Shown: positions 9,901 through 14,910, counted from the stretch's first letter. The stretch is DNA of 15,030 nt from DTU018 sp029550685 (GCA_035412805.1 DAONVO010000054.1:1-15030); one strand, 5' to 3'. Translations and numbers: made by a program. Notes: generated by a model not told the origin, from the letters alone.

Positions 9901-10383
9901 AATCAGGGTGGCACCGTACAACAAATTACCGGCCATATCCAGCCGGTCGCTGAAATACACTCCCGGTGACTTAACCAGCTGACTGACTACTACCCGTTCA
10001 GCTCCATTAATAATGAAGGTTCCCTTGTCAGTCATCAAGGGAAGATCACCCATGTATACCTCGGATTCTTTAATTTCTCCGCTTTCCTTATCAGTCAGGC
10101 GAACCTTAAGCTTTAATGGGGCCTGATAGCTCACATCCCTTTCTTTGCATTCATGAACGGAGTACTTGGGTTCCCCTCGGCTGTAATCAATAAAATCCAG
10201 TTCGAGATTACCGGTGAAGTCCTGGATGGGAAATACTTCGTTGAGGGCTTCCCGCAGTCCATGCTCCAAAAACCACTCATAGGAACTAAGTTGTACCTGA
10301 ATGAGATTGGGCAGTTGGATGGGTTCTGCGATCCGGGAATAGCTGAGTCGTTCTACTCTTCCGTATCGTTCGATGTGGGCCAT
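6967..10383 (-). CDS. rpoB: DNA-directed RNA polymerase subunit beta
   Basis: Beta pairs with beta' in the RNA polymerase core. The start chosen (MAHIERYGRVERL) gives 1138 residues; the in-frame ATG 9 nt earlier directly abuts the GGGGTGA ribosome binding site and is too close to it. The rifampicin pocket GSSQLSQFMDQ...THKRRLSALGPGG is wild type, with Asp384, His394 and Ser399 at the positions of E. coli 516, 526 and 531. The conserved blocks RICPIETPEGPNIGLI, GEGDKMAGRHGNKG-like SEGDKMAGRHGNKG and FGGQRFGEMEVWALEAYGA are intact. The last 44 residues or so form a strongly acidic tail without Lys or Arg. The gene follows a candidate promoter, a short leader ORF and a leader hairpin. Confidence 0.98.
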   Translation of the reverse strand: MAHIERYGRVERLSYSRIAEPIQLPNLIQVQLSSYEWFLEHGLREALNEVFPIQDFTGNLELDFIDYSRGEPKYSVHECKERDVSYQAPLKLKVRLTDKESGEIKESEVYMGDLPLMTDKGTFIINGAERVVVSQLVKSPGVYFSDRLDMAGNLLYGATLIPNRGAWFELEMDSAGVIYTRIDKTRKIPVSVLLRAIGFETNEDIMKLYDGDETIIKTLEKDPTTNKKEALIEFYRRLRPGEMATEDAGEQLLHNLFFDPRRYDMATVGRYKVNKKLGLNIPVEIRHLTIDDITYTIGYLIKLINGQGKTDVIDHLGNRRLRSIGELLQNQFRTGLVRMERVVRERMSIHDVETLTPQVLINIRPITAAVKEFFGSSQLSQFMDQTNPLAELTHKRRLSALGPGGLTRERAGFQVRDVHHSHYGRICPIETPEGPNIGLIGSLATFARVNDFGFIETPYRKVDKEKGQVTGEIQYLTADEEENYVIAQANAPLDENGHFIGERVEARYGEEILEVPIDRVDYMDVSPKQVFSVATSLIPFLENDDANRALMGANMQRQAVPLIKTEAPLVGTGLEYKAAKDSGAVVVSKKPGVVKSVSADRIIVQNDDGTEMTYQLLKFMRSNQGTCYNQRPIVRVGDHIEADEIIADGPSTDQGELALGRNVLVAFMPWEGYNYEDAILISEHLVKEDVFTSIHIEEYECEARDTKLGPEEITRDIPNVSEDMLKNLDEQGVIRVGAEVRPDDILVGKVTPKGETELTPEERLLRAIFGEKAREVRDSSLRVPHGEAGKVVAVKRFSREKGDELPPGVNQLVRVYIAQKRKISEGDKMAGRHGNKGVISRILPEEDMPFLEDGTPVQIVLNPLGVPSRMNIGQILECHMGWAAKTLGIHIATPVFDGANEEDIFVKLREANLPEDGKAVLYDGRTGEPFDHKVTVGYVYMMKLAHLVDDKIHARSIGPYSLVTQQPLGGKAQFGGQRFGEMEVWALEAYGASYTLQEILTVKSDDVVGRLKTYEAIVKGENIPEPGVPEGFKVLIKELQSLALDVRVLSDNNQEIQIQDMDYEVNEKEKAKELGLDIPETAVTRGKQNGTTVIDEEYDPGEEEDDPEEPLDLEVEVEPDLENPLDEEMDDLLPDDES

Positions 10384-10401
10384 TAACAGCATTCACCCCT
10401 T

Positions 10402-10485
10402 CTATTTAATCCTAAAAGAGTGAAAAGCAAGGTCTCGGTATAACCTCGCTTTAACCTTAAGCGTTGCATAGTCTTCTCTAGACAT
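10402..10485 (-). CDS. Possible 27-residue leader peptide upstream of rpoB
   Basis: This ORF has an ATG with an excellent ribosome binding site (AAGGTGG at 10493-10499, 7 nt spacing), 27 codons and a TAG stop 18 bp before the rpoB start. The peptide begins MSREDYATLK and ends AFHSFRIK; it is basic (7 Lys/Arg, 3 Asp/Glu) with no signal peptide or membrane segment. It lies wholly between the candidate rpoB promoter and rpoB, and its second half overlaps a leader hairpin. I do not recognise the peptide. It could be a regulatory leader peptide, a small stable protein, or a chance ORF; the well-placed ribosome binding site favours translation. Confidence 0.5.
   Translation of the reverse strand: MSREDYATLKVKARLYRDLAFHSFRIK
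10424..10452 (-). promoter_or_regulatory. Leader hairpin upstream of rpoB, possible attenuator
   Basis: In the minus-strand RNA the arms AAAGCGAGGT and ACCTTGCTTT pair over 10 bp around a 9-nt loop. The one non-Watson-Crick pair is a G-U that works only in the minus-strand transcript. A T-rich stretch (TCACTCTTTT) follows, but it is not a clean U-run, so this would be a weak terminator. The upstream CGCTT near 10459-10463 can pair instead with AAGCG of the 5' arm, a possible antiterminator. The hairpin lies inside the short leader ORF, so a translating ribosome would disrupt it. The function is inferred. Confidence 0.4.
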
Positions 10486-10519
10486 ACTTCTTCCACCTTA
10501 ATCTAAATGGCAATTACTA

Positions 10520-10548
10520 ATGTTAGCACAAGACTATATGGCAGTCAA
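10520..10548 (-). promoter_or_regulatory. Candidate sigma-A promoter of rpoB-rpoC
   Basis: The minus strand reads TTGACT (10543-10548), a 17-bp spacer and TAACAT (10520-10525), with TGC before the -10 as an extended -10 element. The -35 matches 5 of 6 and the -10 matches 4 of 6 consensus positions. It begins 8 bp after the stop of the upstream membrane-protein gene. The start site would be near 10513, leaving a leader of about 130 nt before rpoB that contains the short ORF. Confidence 0.65.
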
Positions 10549-10556
10549 GGAATGAA

Positions 10557-11246
10557 TTAGTTTTTCTGTTCCTCTGTTTCTGTAACCTTTTCATCAGACT
10601 CTTCCAAGGTGATATTATCCAGGGAGTACTCCTCTTCAATAAGTTGGTTAGCTCTGCGAATGCCGCGCAGGAACCACATCCCTATAACAATGACCGCACC
10701 TCCTACCAATAATACTGCTATCAGCAACCCATCGAAAACCGTAGCTTTCAGCAACAGGTCCTCCGTAGTTAGATGATCCAGACGGCTAAGCTTCCATACC
10801 GCCTCCTGACTGTCAACGATCAGGTCCGCAGAATGATCTCGAATAATTCCGGGTATTTTTATAGAAAGCTGGGCATCGGGTACAGCTGCTATTTGTTGAT
10901 ATAATCCTCCGGGAGCAGCGGCAAAATCTTCACTATTGATGACAGCTGTCTGCAAAACCAGAAAATTGCGGCTTTGTATACTCAAGGGCAGGCGGTCAGA
11001 AAGTTTACGGTACTCTTCCCATCCAGCGATCTGGCGGGTAAGAATTAAACGTCCATTGGGGTCAGTTGATGACTGCCATTCTCCTGTATCCGGTAATAAA
11101 TTGATCTTCTCCAAGCTAACTGTCTCTACTATAGAGCCATCATCCTGCCAGGTAAGGTTCCAGTCCACTCTTTGCCCCAGAGCTGGTGACGTATAGACCA
11201 AGAGTAAACTAACCAGTAAAAGGGTAAAACAGATTTGTTTTCTCAT
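10557..11246 (-). CDS. Hypothetical signal-peptide, single-anchor membrane protein
   Basis: I do not recognise this 229-residue protein. Residues 1-24 look like a signal peptide (MRKQ, a Leu/Val-rich core, then SPALG-Q). A soluble part of about 145 residues follows, beginning with the beta-rich motif VDWNLTWQDDGSIVETVSL and holding no cysteine. A hydrophobic segment spans about 172-194, followed by RGIRR and an acidic tail of about 30 residues ending EEQKN. By the positive-inside rule, the central part should be outside the membrane and the tail in the cytoplasm. The opening strand pattern recalls secreted beta-sandwich families such as LppM/DUF3153, but that is only a resemblance. AGAAGGG lies about 12 nt before the ATG. 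It sits between the rplL terminator and the rpoB promoter, an unusual place for an exported protein. It reads as one clean ORF. Confidence 0.85.
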   Translation of the reverse strand: MRKQICFTLLLVSLLLVYTSPALGQRVDWNLTWQDDGSIVETVSLEKINLLPDTGEWQSSTDPNGRLILTRQIAGWEEYRKLSDRLPLSIQSRNFLVLQTAVINSEDFAAAPGGLYQQIAAVPDAQLSIKIPGIIRDHSADLIVDSQEAVWKLSRLDHLTTEDLLLKATVFDGLLIAVLLVGGAVIVIGMWFLRGIRRANQLIEEEYSLDNITLEESDEKVTETEEQKN

Positions 11247-11290
11247 CCATCATCATTTCCCTTCTATTGACAGTTTAAACCTACCCTAAG

Positions 11291-11359
11291 GGTATACCAG
11301 AAAAATATATGCTTCAATATTAAATTATTTATATTACTGCAAATATTTTATCGAGTAAA
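11291..11359 (-). promoter_or_regulatory. AT-rich region with weak candidate promoters for the membrane-protein gene
   Basis: Two weak candidates are visible between the rplL terminator and the gene. One is TTTACT (11354-11359), 17 bp, TAATAT (11331-11336). The other is TTGAAG (11312-11317), 15 bp, TATACC (11291-11296) with a TGG extension. Each hexamer matches consensus at about 4 of 6 positions. A TACCC-TTA-GGGTA inverted repeat (11282-11294) and the palindrome GGTATACC (11291-11298) overlap the second candidate. A promoter is expected because a strong terminator lies upstream, but I cannot choose between these. Confidence 0.3.
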
Positions 11360-11365
11360 GCCTTT

Positions 11366-11407
11366 AAATAAATTAATCCGCTTTCATTACCCAATGAAAG
11401 CGGATTA
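11366..11407 (-). terminator. Intrinsic terminator after rplL
   Basis: A perfect 15-bp stem (11374-11388 with 11393-11407) with a 4-nt loop begins about 40 bp after the rplL stop. In the minus-strand direction it is followed by a T-rich run (ATTTATTT). The other direction lacks a comparable T-run, so it acts on the rplJ-rplL transcript. It separates the ribosomal protein operon from the membrane-protein and rpoB genes. Confidence 0.8.
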
Positions 11408-11446
11408 TTAGCTCCTTCTAATCTATCAAGGCTCAGCCTAAGAAAG

Positions 11447-11824
11447 TTATTTGATTTCTACGGAACCGCCAGCTTCTTCAATCTTAGCTTTAATGGCGTT
11501 GGCCTCATCTTTATTAATTTTTTCTTTAATAGGCTGGGGAGCACCGTCAACCAAATCCTTGGATTCTTTTAGACCTAAACCGGTGATCTCACGAACTACC
11601 TTAATAACATTAACCTTTTTATCTCCGGCTGAGGTAAGAATAACATCAAACTCGGTCTTCTCTTCAGCAGCTTCAGCTGGAGCAGCTGCAGGAGCAGCAG
11701 CGGCTACTGCTACCGGAGCAGCAGCACTGACACCAAACTCTTCTTCCAGAGCTTTTACCAGCTCAGACAGTTCTAATACGGTTAAACCCTTAACGATATC
11801 AATAACTTCCTGTACTTTACTCAT
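11447..11824 (-). CDS. rplL: 50S ribosomal protein L7/L12 (bL12)
   Basis: L12 is the multi-copy stalk protein that recruits and activates translational GTPases. At 125 residues it has normal length. The N-terminal dimerisation domain that docks on L10 is about residues 1-33, an Ala/Pro-rich hinge spans about 34-52, and the C-terminal factor-binding domain begins at KTEFDVIL and includes VIKVVREITGLGLKESKDLV, a diagnostic segment. AGGAGG is well placed before the ATG. The gene follows rplJ by 37 bp and ends the operon at a strong hairpin. Its expression should be governed by the L10 leader before rplJ. Confidence 0.98.
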   Translation of the reverse strand: MSKVQEVIDIVKGLTVLELSELVKALEEEFGVSAAAPVAVAAAAPAAAPAEAAEEKTEFDVILTSAGDKKVNVIKVVREITGLGLKESKDLVDGAPQPIKEKINKDEANAIKAKIEEAGGSVEIK

Positions 11825-11861
11825 TTTTTTACCTCCTAATTAGTTGTGTATTAACTGGCCG

Positions 11862-12386
11862 TTAGCTGGCCTGTTTTTGTTCGCGGATTTGATCCAAGGC
11901 TCTCACCAAACCGGTCAAATTGGCATTCAGTACGTAAACCAGGTTGGTGATAGGAGCCTGCAAGGTTCCCAGCACTTGAGCAACCAGGACCTCTTTGGAT
12001 GGTAAGTCAGCCAGAGCTTTAATCTTCTCAGCTCCTACCAACTGACCTTCCAGTATTCCCACTTTAACCTCGAGTTTTTTATACTCTTTAATAAACTCGT
12101 AAACATTCTTAGCCGGACCTACCGGATCTTCGCTGCTAAAAATAACGGCGTTGGGACCGGAAATGTGTTCAATAACATCTTCATGACCGGTGTTTTTTAA
12201 GGCAAACTCCATCATGGTGTTTTTAATTACCTGGTATTCAACTCCAGGACTGCGCAGTTTGTTACGCAAAGCAGTCATTTCGTCAACGGTCAATCCCCGG
12301 TAATCAGTAAACACCACCAAGGCAGCGTTTTCCAACTTCTGCTGTAATTCAGCTACAACTTTCTTTTTGGCTTCTATATTGGGCAT
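11862..12386 (-). CDS. rplJ: 50S ribosomal protein L10 (uL10)
   Basis: L10 anchors L12 dimers to the 23S rRNA stalk base. The 174-residue length is normal. The N-terminal rRNA-binding domain shows ALVVFTDYRGLTVDEMTALR (about 22-41) and VIKNTMMEFAL; the C-terminal helix that carries L12 dimers ends in ALDQIREQKQAS. GGGGGTGA lies 8 nt before the ATG. The gene follows a leader of about 200 bp with a terminator and an antiterminator. In Bacillus the L10-L12 complex binds such a leader and raises termination, so L10 and L12 supply is probably self-limited here. Confidence 0.98.
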   Translation of the reverse strand: MPNIEAKKKVVAELQQKLENAALVVFTDYRGLTVDEMTALRNKLRSPGVEYQVIKNTMMEFALKNTGHEDVIEHISGPNAVIFSSEDPVGPAKNVYEFIKEYKKLEVKVGILEGQLVGAEKIKALADLPSKEVLVAQVLGTLQAPITNLVYVLNANLTGLVRALDQIREQKQAS

Positions 12387-12434
12387 TCGGTTTTCACCCC
12401 CTTATATTACCGGATGCGTAAACAGCTAGCTATG

Positions 12435-12463
12435 AAAAAACCCCTGCAGCTTTTGCAGAGGTT
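12435..12463 (-). terminator. Attenuator terminator of the L10 leader
   Basis: In the minus-strand transcript the arms AACCTCTGCA and TGCAGGGGTT pair over 10 bp (one U-G pair) around a 5-nt loop, followed by a run of Ts. It lies about 50 bp before the rplJ start. Its 5' arm can pair instead with TGCCGAGGTT (12512-12521), which gives 9 pairs with one mismatch and would block termination. This is the switch expected of the L10 leader family. Confidence 0.82.
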
Positions 12464-12580
12464 TGCATGACATTAAACCCTTCTCAGAAAAGGATCCTGT
12501 CCTTATTTCATAACCTCGGCAGGCGAACTTACGTTCTTTAAGGCCCGAAGGCCACCGGCTGTCTACAGTCGCTTATATTC
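12435..12580 (-). ncRNA. L10 leader RNA (rplJ-rplL autoregulatory element)
   Basis: The 209-bp gap between rplA and rplJ is filled by a structured leader. In transcript order it holds GACAGCCGG, a GGCC-UUCG-GGCC hairpin (12542-12553), a GAAC-GUAA-GUUC hairpin (12525-12536), the conserved box GCCTGCCGAGGTT, then a CCTT/AAGG hairpin and the terminator. The box and the layout match the known L10 leader family of Firmicutes, where L10-L12 binds upstream structure that includes a kink-turn and favours termination. The exact ends are estimates. Confidence 0.85.
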
Positions 12581-12592
12581 AAATTTAATAGT

Positions 12593-12621
12593 ATTTTAGC
12601 GTTTGATTGCCATCAAGGCAA
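12593..12621 (-). promoter_or_regulatory. Possible internal promoter for rplJ-rplL
   Basis: The minus strand shows TTGCCT (12616-12621), 17 bp, TAAAAT (12593-12598) overlapping the last codons of rplA. The -10 matches 5 of 6 and the -35 matches 4 of 6 positions. A start near 12586 would begin just ahead of the L10 leader. It fits the common presence of a separate rplJ promoter, but the -35 is weak and lies in coding sequence, so chance is possible. Confidence 0.38.
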
Positions 12622-13297
12622 GGGGATTGATTTTTACCCCTGGACTCATGGTGGAGCACACCGTTACTGAACGCATGTATTGCCCTTTAGCAGCTGCTGG
12701 TTTGGCCTTTATTAAAGCATCGGAAAACGCCAACAGGTTTTCCATCAATTTTTCCTTATCAAAAGAAGCTCTGCCTATGGGAGCATGCACTATAGCGGTT
12801 TTGTCAACCCGGTATTCAATACGTCCAGCTTTCAATTCATTGACAGTGCGCTCGATATCAAAGGTTACTGTTCCTGCCTTAGGGTTGGGCATCAAGCCGC
12901 GGGGGCCTAAAATCTTACCCAGTTTTCCTACGACACCCATCATATCAGGAGTAGCTACAGCGACTTCAAAATCGAACCAACCGCCCTGGATTTTTTCGGC
13001 CAGTTCTTCGCCACCCACATAGTCGGCTCCGGCTTTCTCAGCTTCTTTAATTTTTTCGCCTTTGGCGAATACTAGTACACGGCGGGTTTTACCGGTACCG
13101 TGAGGTAAACTGACGGTCCCTCTAACCTGCTGATCAGCATGGCGGGGATCCACGCCTAATTTAATATGAACTTCGATGGTCTCGTCAAACTTGGCAGTTG
13201 CCATTTGCTTAACCAGGTCCAGTGCTTCACTGGGATCGTACAAATGGTTACGATCATACTTGGCCAGGTTTTCTTTGTAGTTCTTGCCTTTCTTCAT
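12596..13297 (-). CDS. rplA: 50S ribosomal protein L1 (uL1)
   Basis: L1 forms the mobile stalk near the E site and helps release deacylated tRNA; in many bacteria it also represses its own mRNA. The chosen ATG gives 233 residues starting MKKGKNYKENLAKYDRN, the usual length; GGGAGG sits 8 nt upstream. An in-frame ATG 45 nt earlier has no ribosome binding site and its codons would run through a hairpin. Diagnostic blocks are GTGKTRRVLVFAKGEK, GPRGLMPNPKAGTV and the C-terminal STMSPGVKINP. It follows rplK by 47 bp, and that gap contains a probable L1 target hairpin. Confidence 0.97.
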   Translation of the reverse strand: MKKGKNYKENLAKYDRNHLYDPSEALDLVKQMATAKFDETIEVHIKLGVDPRHADQQVRGTVSLPHGTGKTRRVLVFAKGEKIKEAEKAGADYVGGEELAEKIQGGWFDFEVAVATPDMMGVVGKLGKILGPRGLMPNPKAGTVTFDIERTVNELKAGRIEYRVDKTAIVHAPIGRASFDKEKLMENLLAFSDALIKAKPAAAKGQYMRSVTVCSTMSPGVKINPLALMAIKR

Positions 13298-13310
13298 TTT
13301 ATTACCTCCC

Positions 13311-13340
13311 GTGGTATAGCGGATGAATTCATCCTCCCAC
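13311..13340 (-). promoter_or_regulatory. Probable L1-binding mRNA hairpin ahead of rplA
   Basis: The minus-strand RNA forms an outer helix GUGG/CCAC, a 5' GA bulge, an inner helix GGAU/AUCC within the palindrome at 13321-13334, and a 6-nt 3' bulge GCUAUA. The strands GUGGGAGG and AUACCAC match the L1-stalk region of 23S rRNA as I recall it for E. coli (GGUGGGAGGCU and AAAUACCACC). The same asymmetric loop is known in archaeal L1 mRNA targets. The rplA ribosome binding site GGGAGG directly abuts the 3' arm, so bound L1 would block translation start. The match is strong; regulation is inferred. Confidence 0.62.
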
Positions 13341-13344
13341 ATTA

Positions 13345-13770
13345 TTAGTCAACTATTTCCAGACCCATACTGCGGGCTGTTCCTTCAATCATACGGACTG
13401 CAGCCTCCAAATTAAAGGCATTTAAGTCCTCCTTTTTGGTTTCTGCAATCTCAATCAACTTAGCCCGGGTAACTTTCCCTACTTTTTTCTTATTAGGTTC
13501 TCCTGAACCGGACTCAATTCCAGCTGCCTTCTTAAGCAGGTCGGAGGCAGGAGGAGATTTAAGTACGAAGGAAAAGGAGCGGTCCTCGTAAATGGTGATC
13601 TCCACCGGCACGATAAAACCGGTTTGATTAGCTGTCTTGGCATTGTATTCCTTGCAAAATCCCATAATATTAACACCGTGCTGACCCAAGGCCGGTCCCA
13701 CTGGTGGCGCAGGAGTTGCTTTACCGGCTTGTATTTGCAAGGATACTTTGCCCACTACCTTTTTGGCCAC
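13345..13770 (-). CDS. rplK: 50S ribosomal protein L11 (uL11)
   Basis: L11 binds the GTPase-associated centre of 23S rRNA, and in relatives it is needed for RelA-type stringent activation and is part of the thiostrepton site. The 141-residue length is exact for the family. The N-terminal domain shows IQAGKATPAPPVGPALGQHG (13-32) and the C-terminal rRNA-binding domain ends AVRMIEGTARSMGLEIVD. Translation starts at GTG, fixed by AAGGAGGTG five nt upstream. It lies 16 bp after nusG and 47 bp before rplA. In E. coli L1 regulates from a site before rplK; here the 16-bp gap leaves no room, and the site seems to be before rplA. Confidence 0.98.
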   Translation of the reverse strand: MAKKVVGKVSLQIQAGKATPAPPVGPALGQHGVNIMGFCKEYNAKTANQTGFIVPVEITIYEDRSFSFVLKSPPASDLLKKAAGIESGSGEPNKKKVGKVTRAKLIEIAETKKEDLNAFNLEAAVRMIEGTARSMGLEIVD

Positions 13771-13786
13771 TTTTTCACCTCCTTAA

Positions 13787-14371
13787 CTACATTTTTTCAA
13801 TCTGTTCATAATCCAGTTCAACAGGAGTTTCCCTGCCGAACATAGATATATTAACCCTTATTTTGCCGCGATCAGGCAGCAATTCCCGGACCACCCCTTC
13901 GAAATTGGCAAAAGGTCCGGTTTTAACCCGTATGCTCTCTCCTACTTCCACATCAATAATCTTTGGTTTGGCACCTTCGATAAGCCCCATCCGTTTTAAG
14001 ATGCGTTCCACTTCTTCGGGCTGAAGAGGAATCGGCTTGGTTCCGCTTCCTACAAAACCGGTGACACCAGGAGTATGGCGAACAACGTACCAGGAGTCAT
14101 CATCCATGATCATGTTAACGATAACATACCCCGGAAAGACTCGCTTATAACTAACCTTGCGCTTACCGCCTTTGTATTCGATTTCCTGTTCTTCAGGAAT
14201 CAATATTTCGAATATCTTATCCTGCATACCCATGGATTCGACCCGTTTGGCCAGGTCAACTTTAATTTTATTCTCATATCCGGAATAGGTATGGACCACA
14301 TACCACTCCCCAGGATAGTTCTTTTCCACCTGGCCTTCTTCCGTATGATTCTGGTCAATCTGTTCGACCAT
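13787..14371 (-). CDS. nusG: Transcription termination/antitermination factor NusG
   Basis: NusG binds RNA polymerase through its NGN domain and affects pausing, termination and coupling to the ribosome. The chosen ATG (MVEQIDQNHTEEG) gives 194 residues; AGGAGGTGA sits 8 nt upstream. A GTG four codons earlier lies inside that ribosome binding site and cannot be the start. The NGN domain runs from about 22 (EWYVVHTYSGYENK) to 125, with FPGYVIVNM near 79-87. The KOW domain begins near 140 (GESIRVKTGPFANFEG). The first 20 or so residues form a short polar extension compared with the minimal family start. It is between secE (29 bp) and rplK (16 bp). Confidence 0.97.
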   Translation of the reverse strand: MVEQIDQNHTEEGQVEKNYPGEWYVVHTYSGYENKIKVDLAKRVESMGMQDKIFEILIPEEQEIEYKGGKRKVSYKRVFPGYVIVNMIMDDDSWYVVRHTPGVTGFVGSGTKPIPLQPEEVERILKRMGLIEGAKPKIIDVEVGESIRVKTGPFANFEGVVRELLPDRGKIRVNISMFGRETPVELDYEQIEKM

Positions 14372-14400
14372 AATGGTAATCACCTCCTCTACTCAGTCGC

Positions 14401-14646
14401 TCAGGAAAAAGCATCAAAAAGGAGCTGCATCAAGTAGGACAGACCCCAATCGAATAGCCAGATGATAACTCCTATCACAGCTACAGCAATAAGAACCACA
14501 GCGGTATAGCCGATCAACTGCGTACGACTGGGCCAGTGCACTTTTTTCAACTCGCTGTACACACTGCGAATATATTCAACGGTATTGTCCCAGCGAGTCT
14601 TGAGGGTCACGCCTTCTTTTTTGGCGGTAGCATTAGTTTTGGTCAC
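14401..14646 (-). CDS. secE: Preprotein translocase subunit SecE
   Basis: SecE clamps the SecY channel in the cytoplasmic membrane. The protein has 81 residues, the short form of Gram-positive bacteria with one membrane segment (about 47-68, TAVVLIAVAVIGVIIWLF) rather than the three of E. coli. The amphipathic helix before it contains the conserved EYIRSVYSELKKVHWPSRTQL. The start is GTG; the upstream GGGGA is a poor, distant ribosome binding site, so coupling with rpmG 21 bp upstream may help. The position between rpmG and nusG is the standard one. Confidence 0.95.
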   Translation of the reverse strand: MTKTNATAKKEGVTLKTRWDNTVEYIRSVYSELKKVHWPSRTQLIGYTAVVLIAVAVIGVIIWLFDWGLSYLMQLLFDAFS

Positions 14647-14667
14647 AGGTTTTTCACATCCCCGGTT

Positions 14668-14817
14668 TTACTTGATTTCTTTATGAATCGTATGAGTATT
14701 GCAGAACTTGCAATACTTACGGATTTCAAACTTCTCAGTATGCTTTTTCTTATCCTTGGTGGTTGTATAGTTGCGTTGTTTGCACTCAGAACAAGCTAAA
14801 GTAATTCCCACTCTCAT
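14668..14817 (-). CDS. rpmG: 50S ribosomal protein L33 (bL33), zinc form
   Basis: This 49-codon gene encodes MRVGITLACSEC and onward to THTIHKEIK. L33 is a small 50S protein near the E site. Two CxxC pairs (Cys9/Cys12 and Cys36/Cys39) show the zinc-binding form; many genomes also carry a zinc-free copy elsewhere, used under zinc limitation. GGAGGTG lies 8 nt before the ATG. It is the first gene after the candidate promoter at 14858-14886 and precedes secE by 21 bp, a common arrangement. Confidence 0.97.
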   Translation of the reverse strand: MRVGITLACSECKQRNYTTTKDKKKHTEKFEIRKYCKFCNTHTIHKEIK

Positions 14818-14857
14818 TGCATCGACACCTCCATCCTTCGCACAGAATACCTAGAAT

Positions 14858-14886
14858 AATCTATCACAAGGCTGATCGGCTGTCAA
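14858..14886 (-). promoter_or_regulatory. Candidate sigma-A promoter of the rpmG-secE-nusG-rplKA operon
   Basis: The minus strand reads a perfect TTGACA (14881-14886), 17 bp, then TAGATT (14858-14863), with TGA before the -10 as an extended -10. The start site would be near 14851, about 35 nt before the rpmG ATG. It is located downstream of the tuf terminator, as expected for a new operon. Confidence 0.72.
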
Positions 14887-14910
14887 TAAAGGGCAATAAG
14901 GGCTAATTTG

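Noticed and set aside
13298..13342. Longer L1 start at the upstream in-frame ATG
   Set aside because: There is no ribosome binding site before it, the added residues are not family-like, and the bases form the L1-type hairpin.
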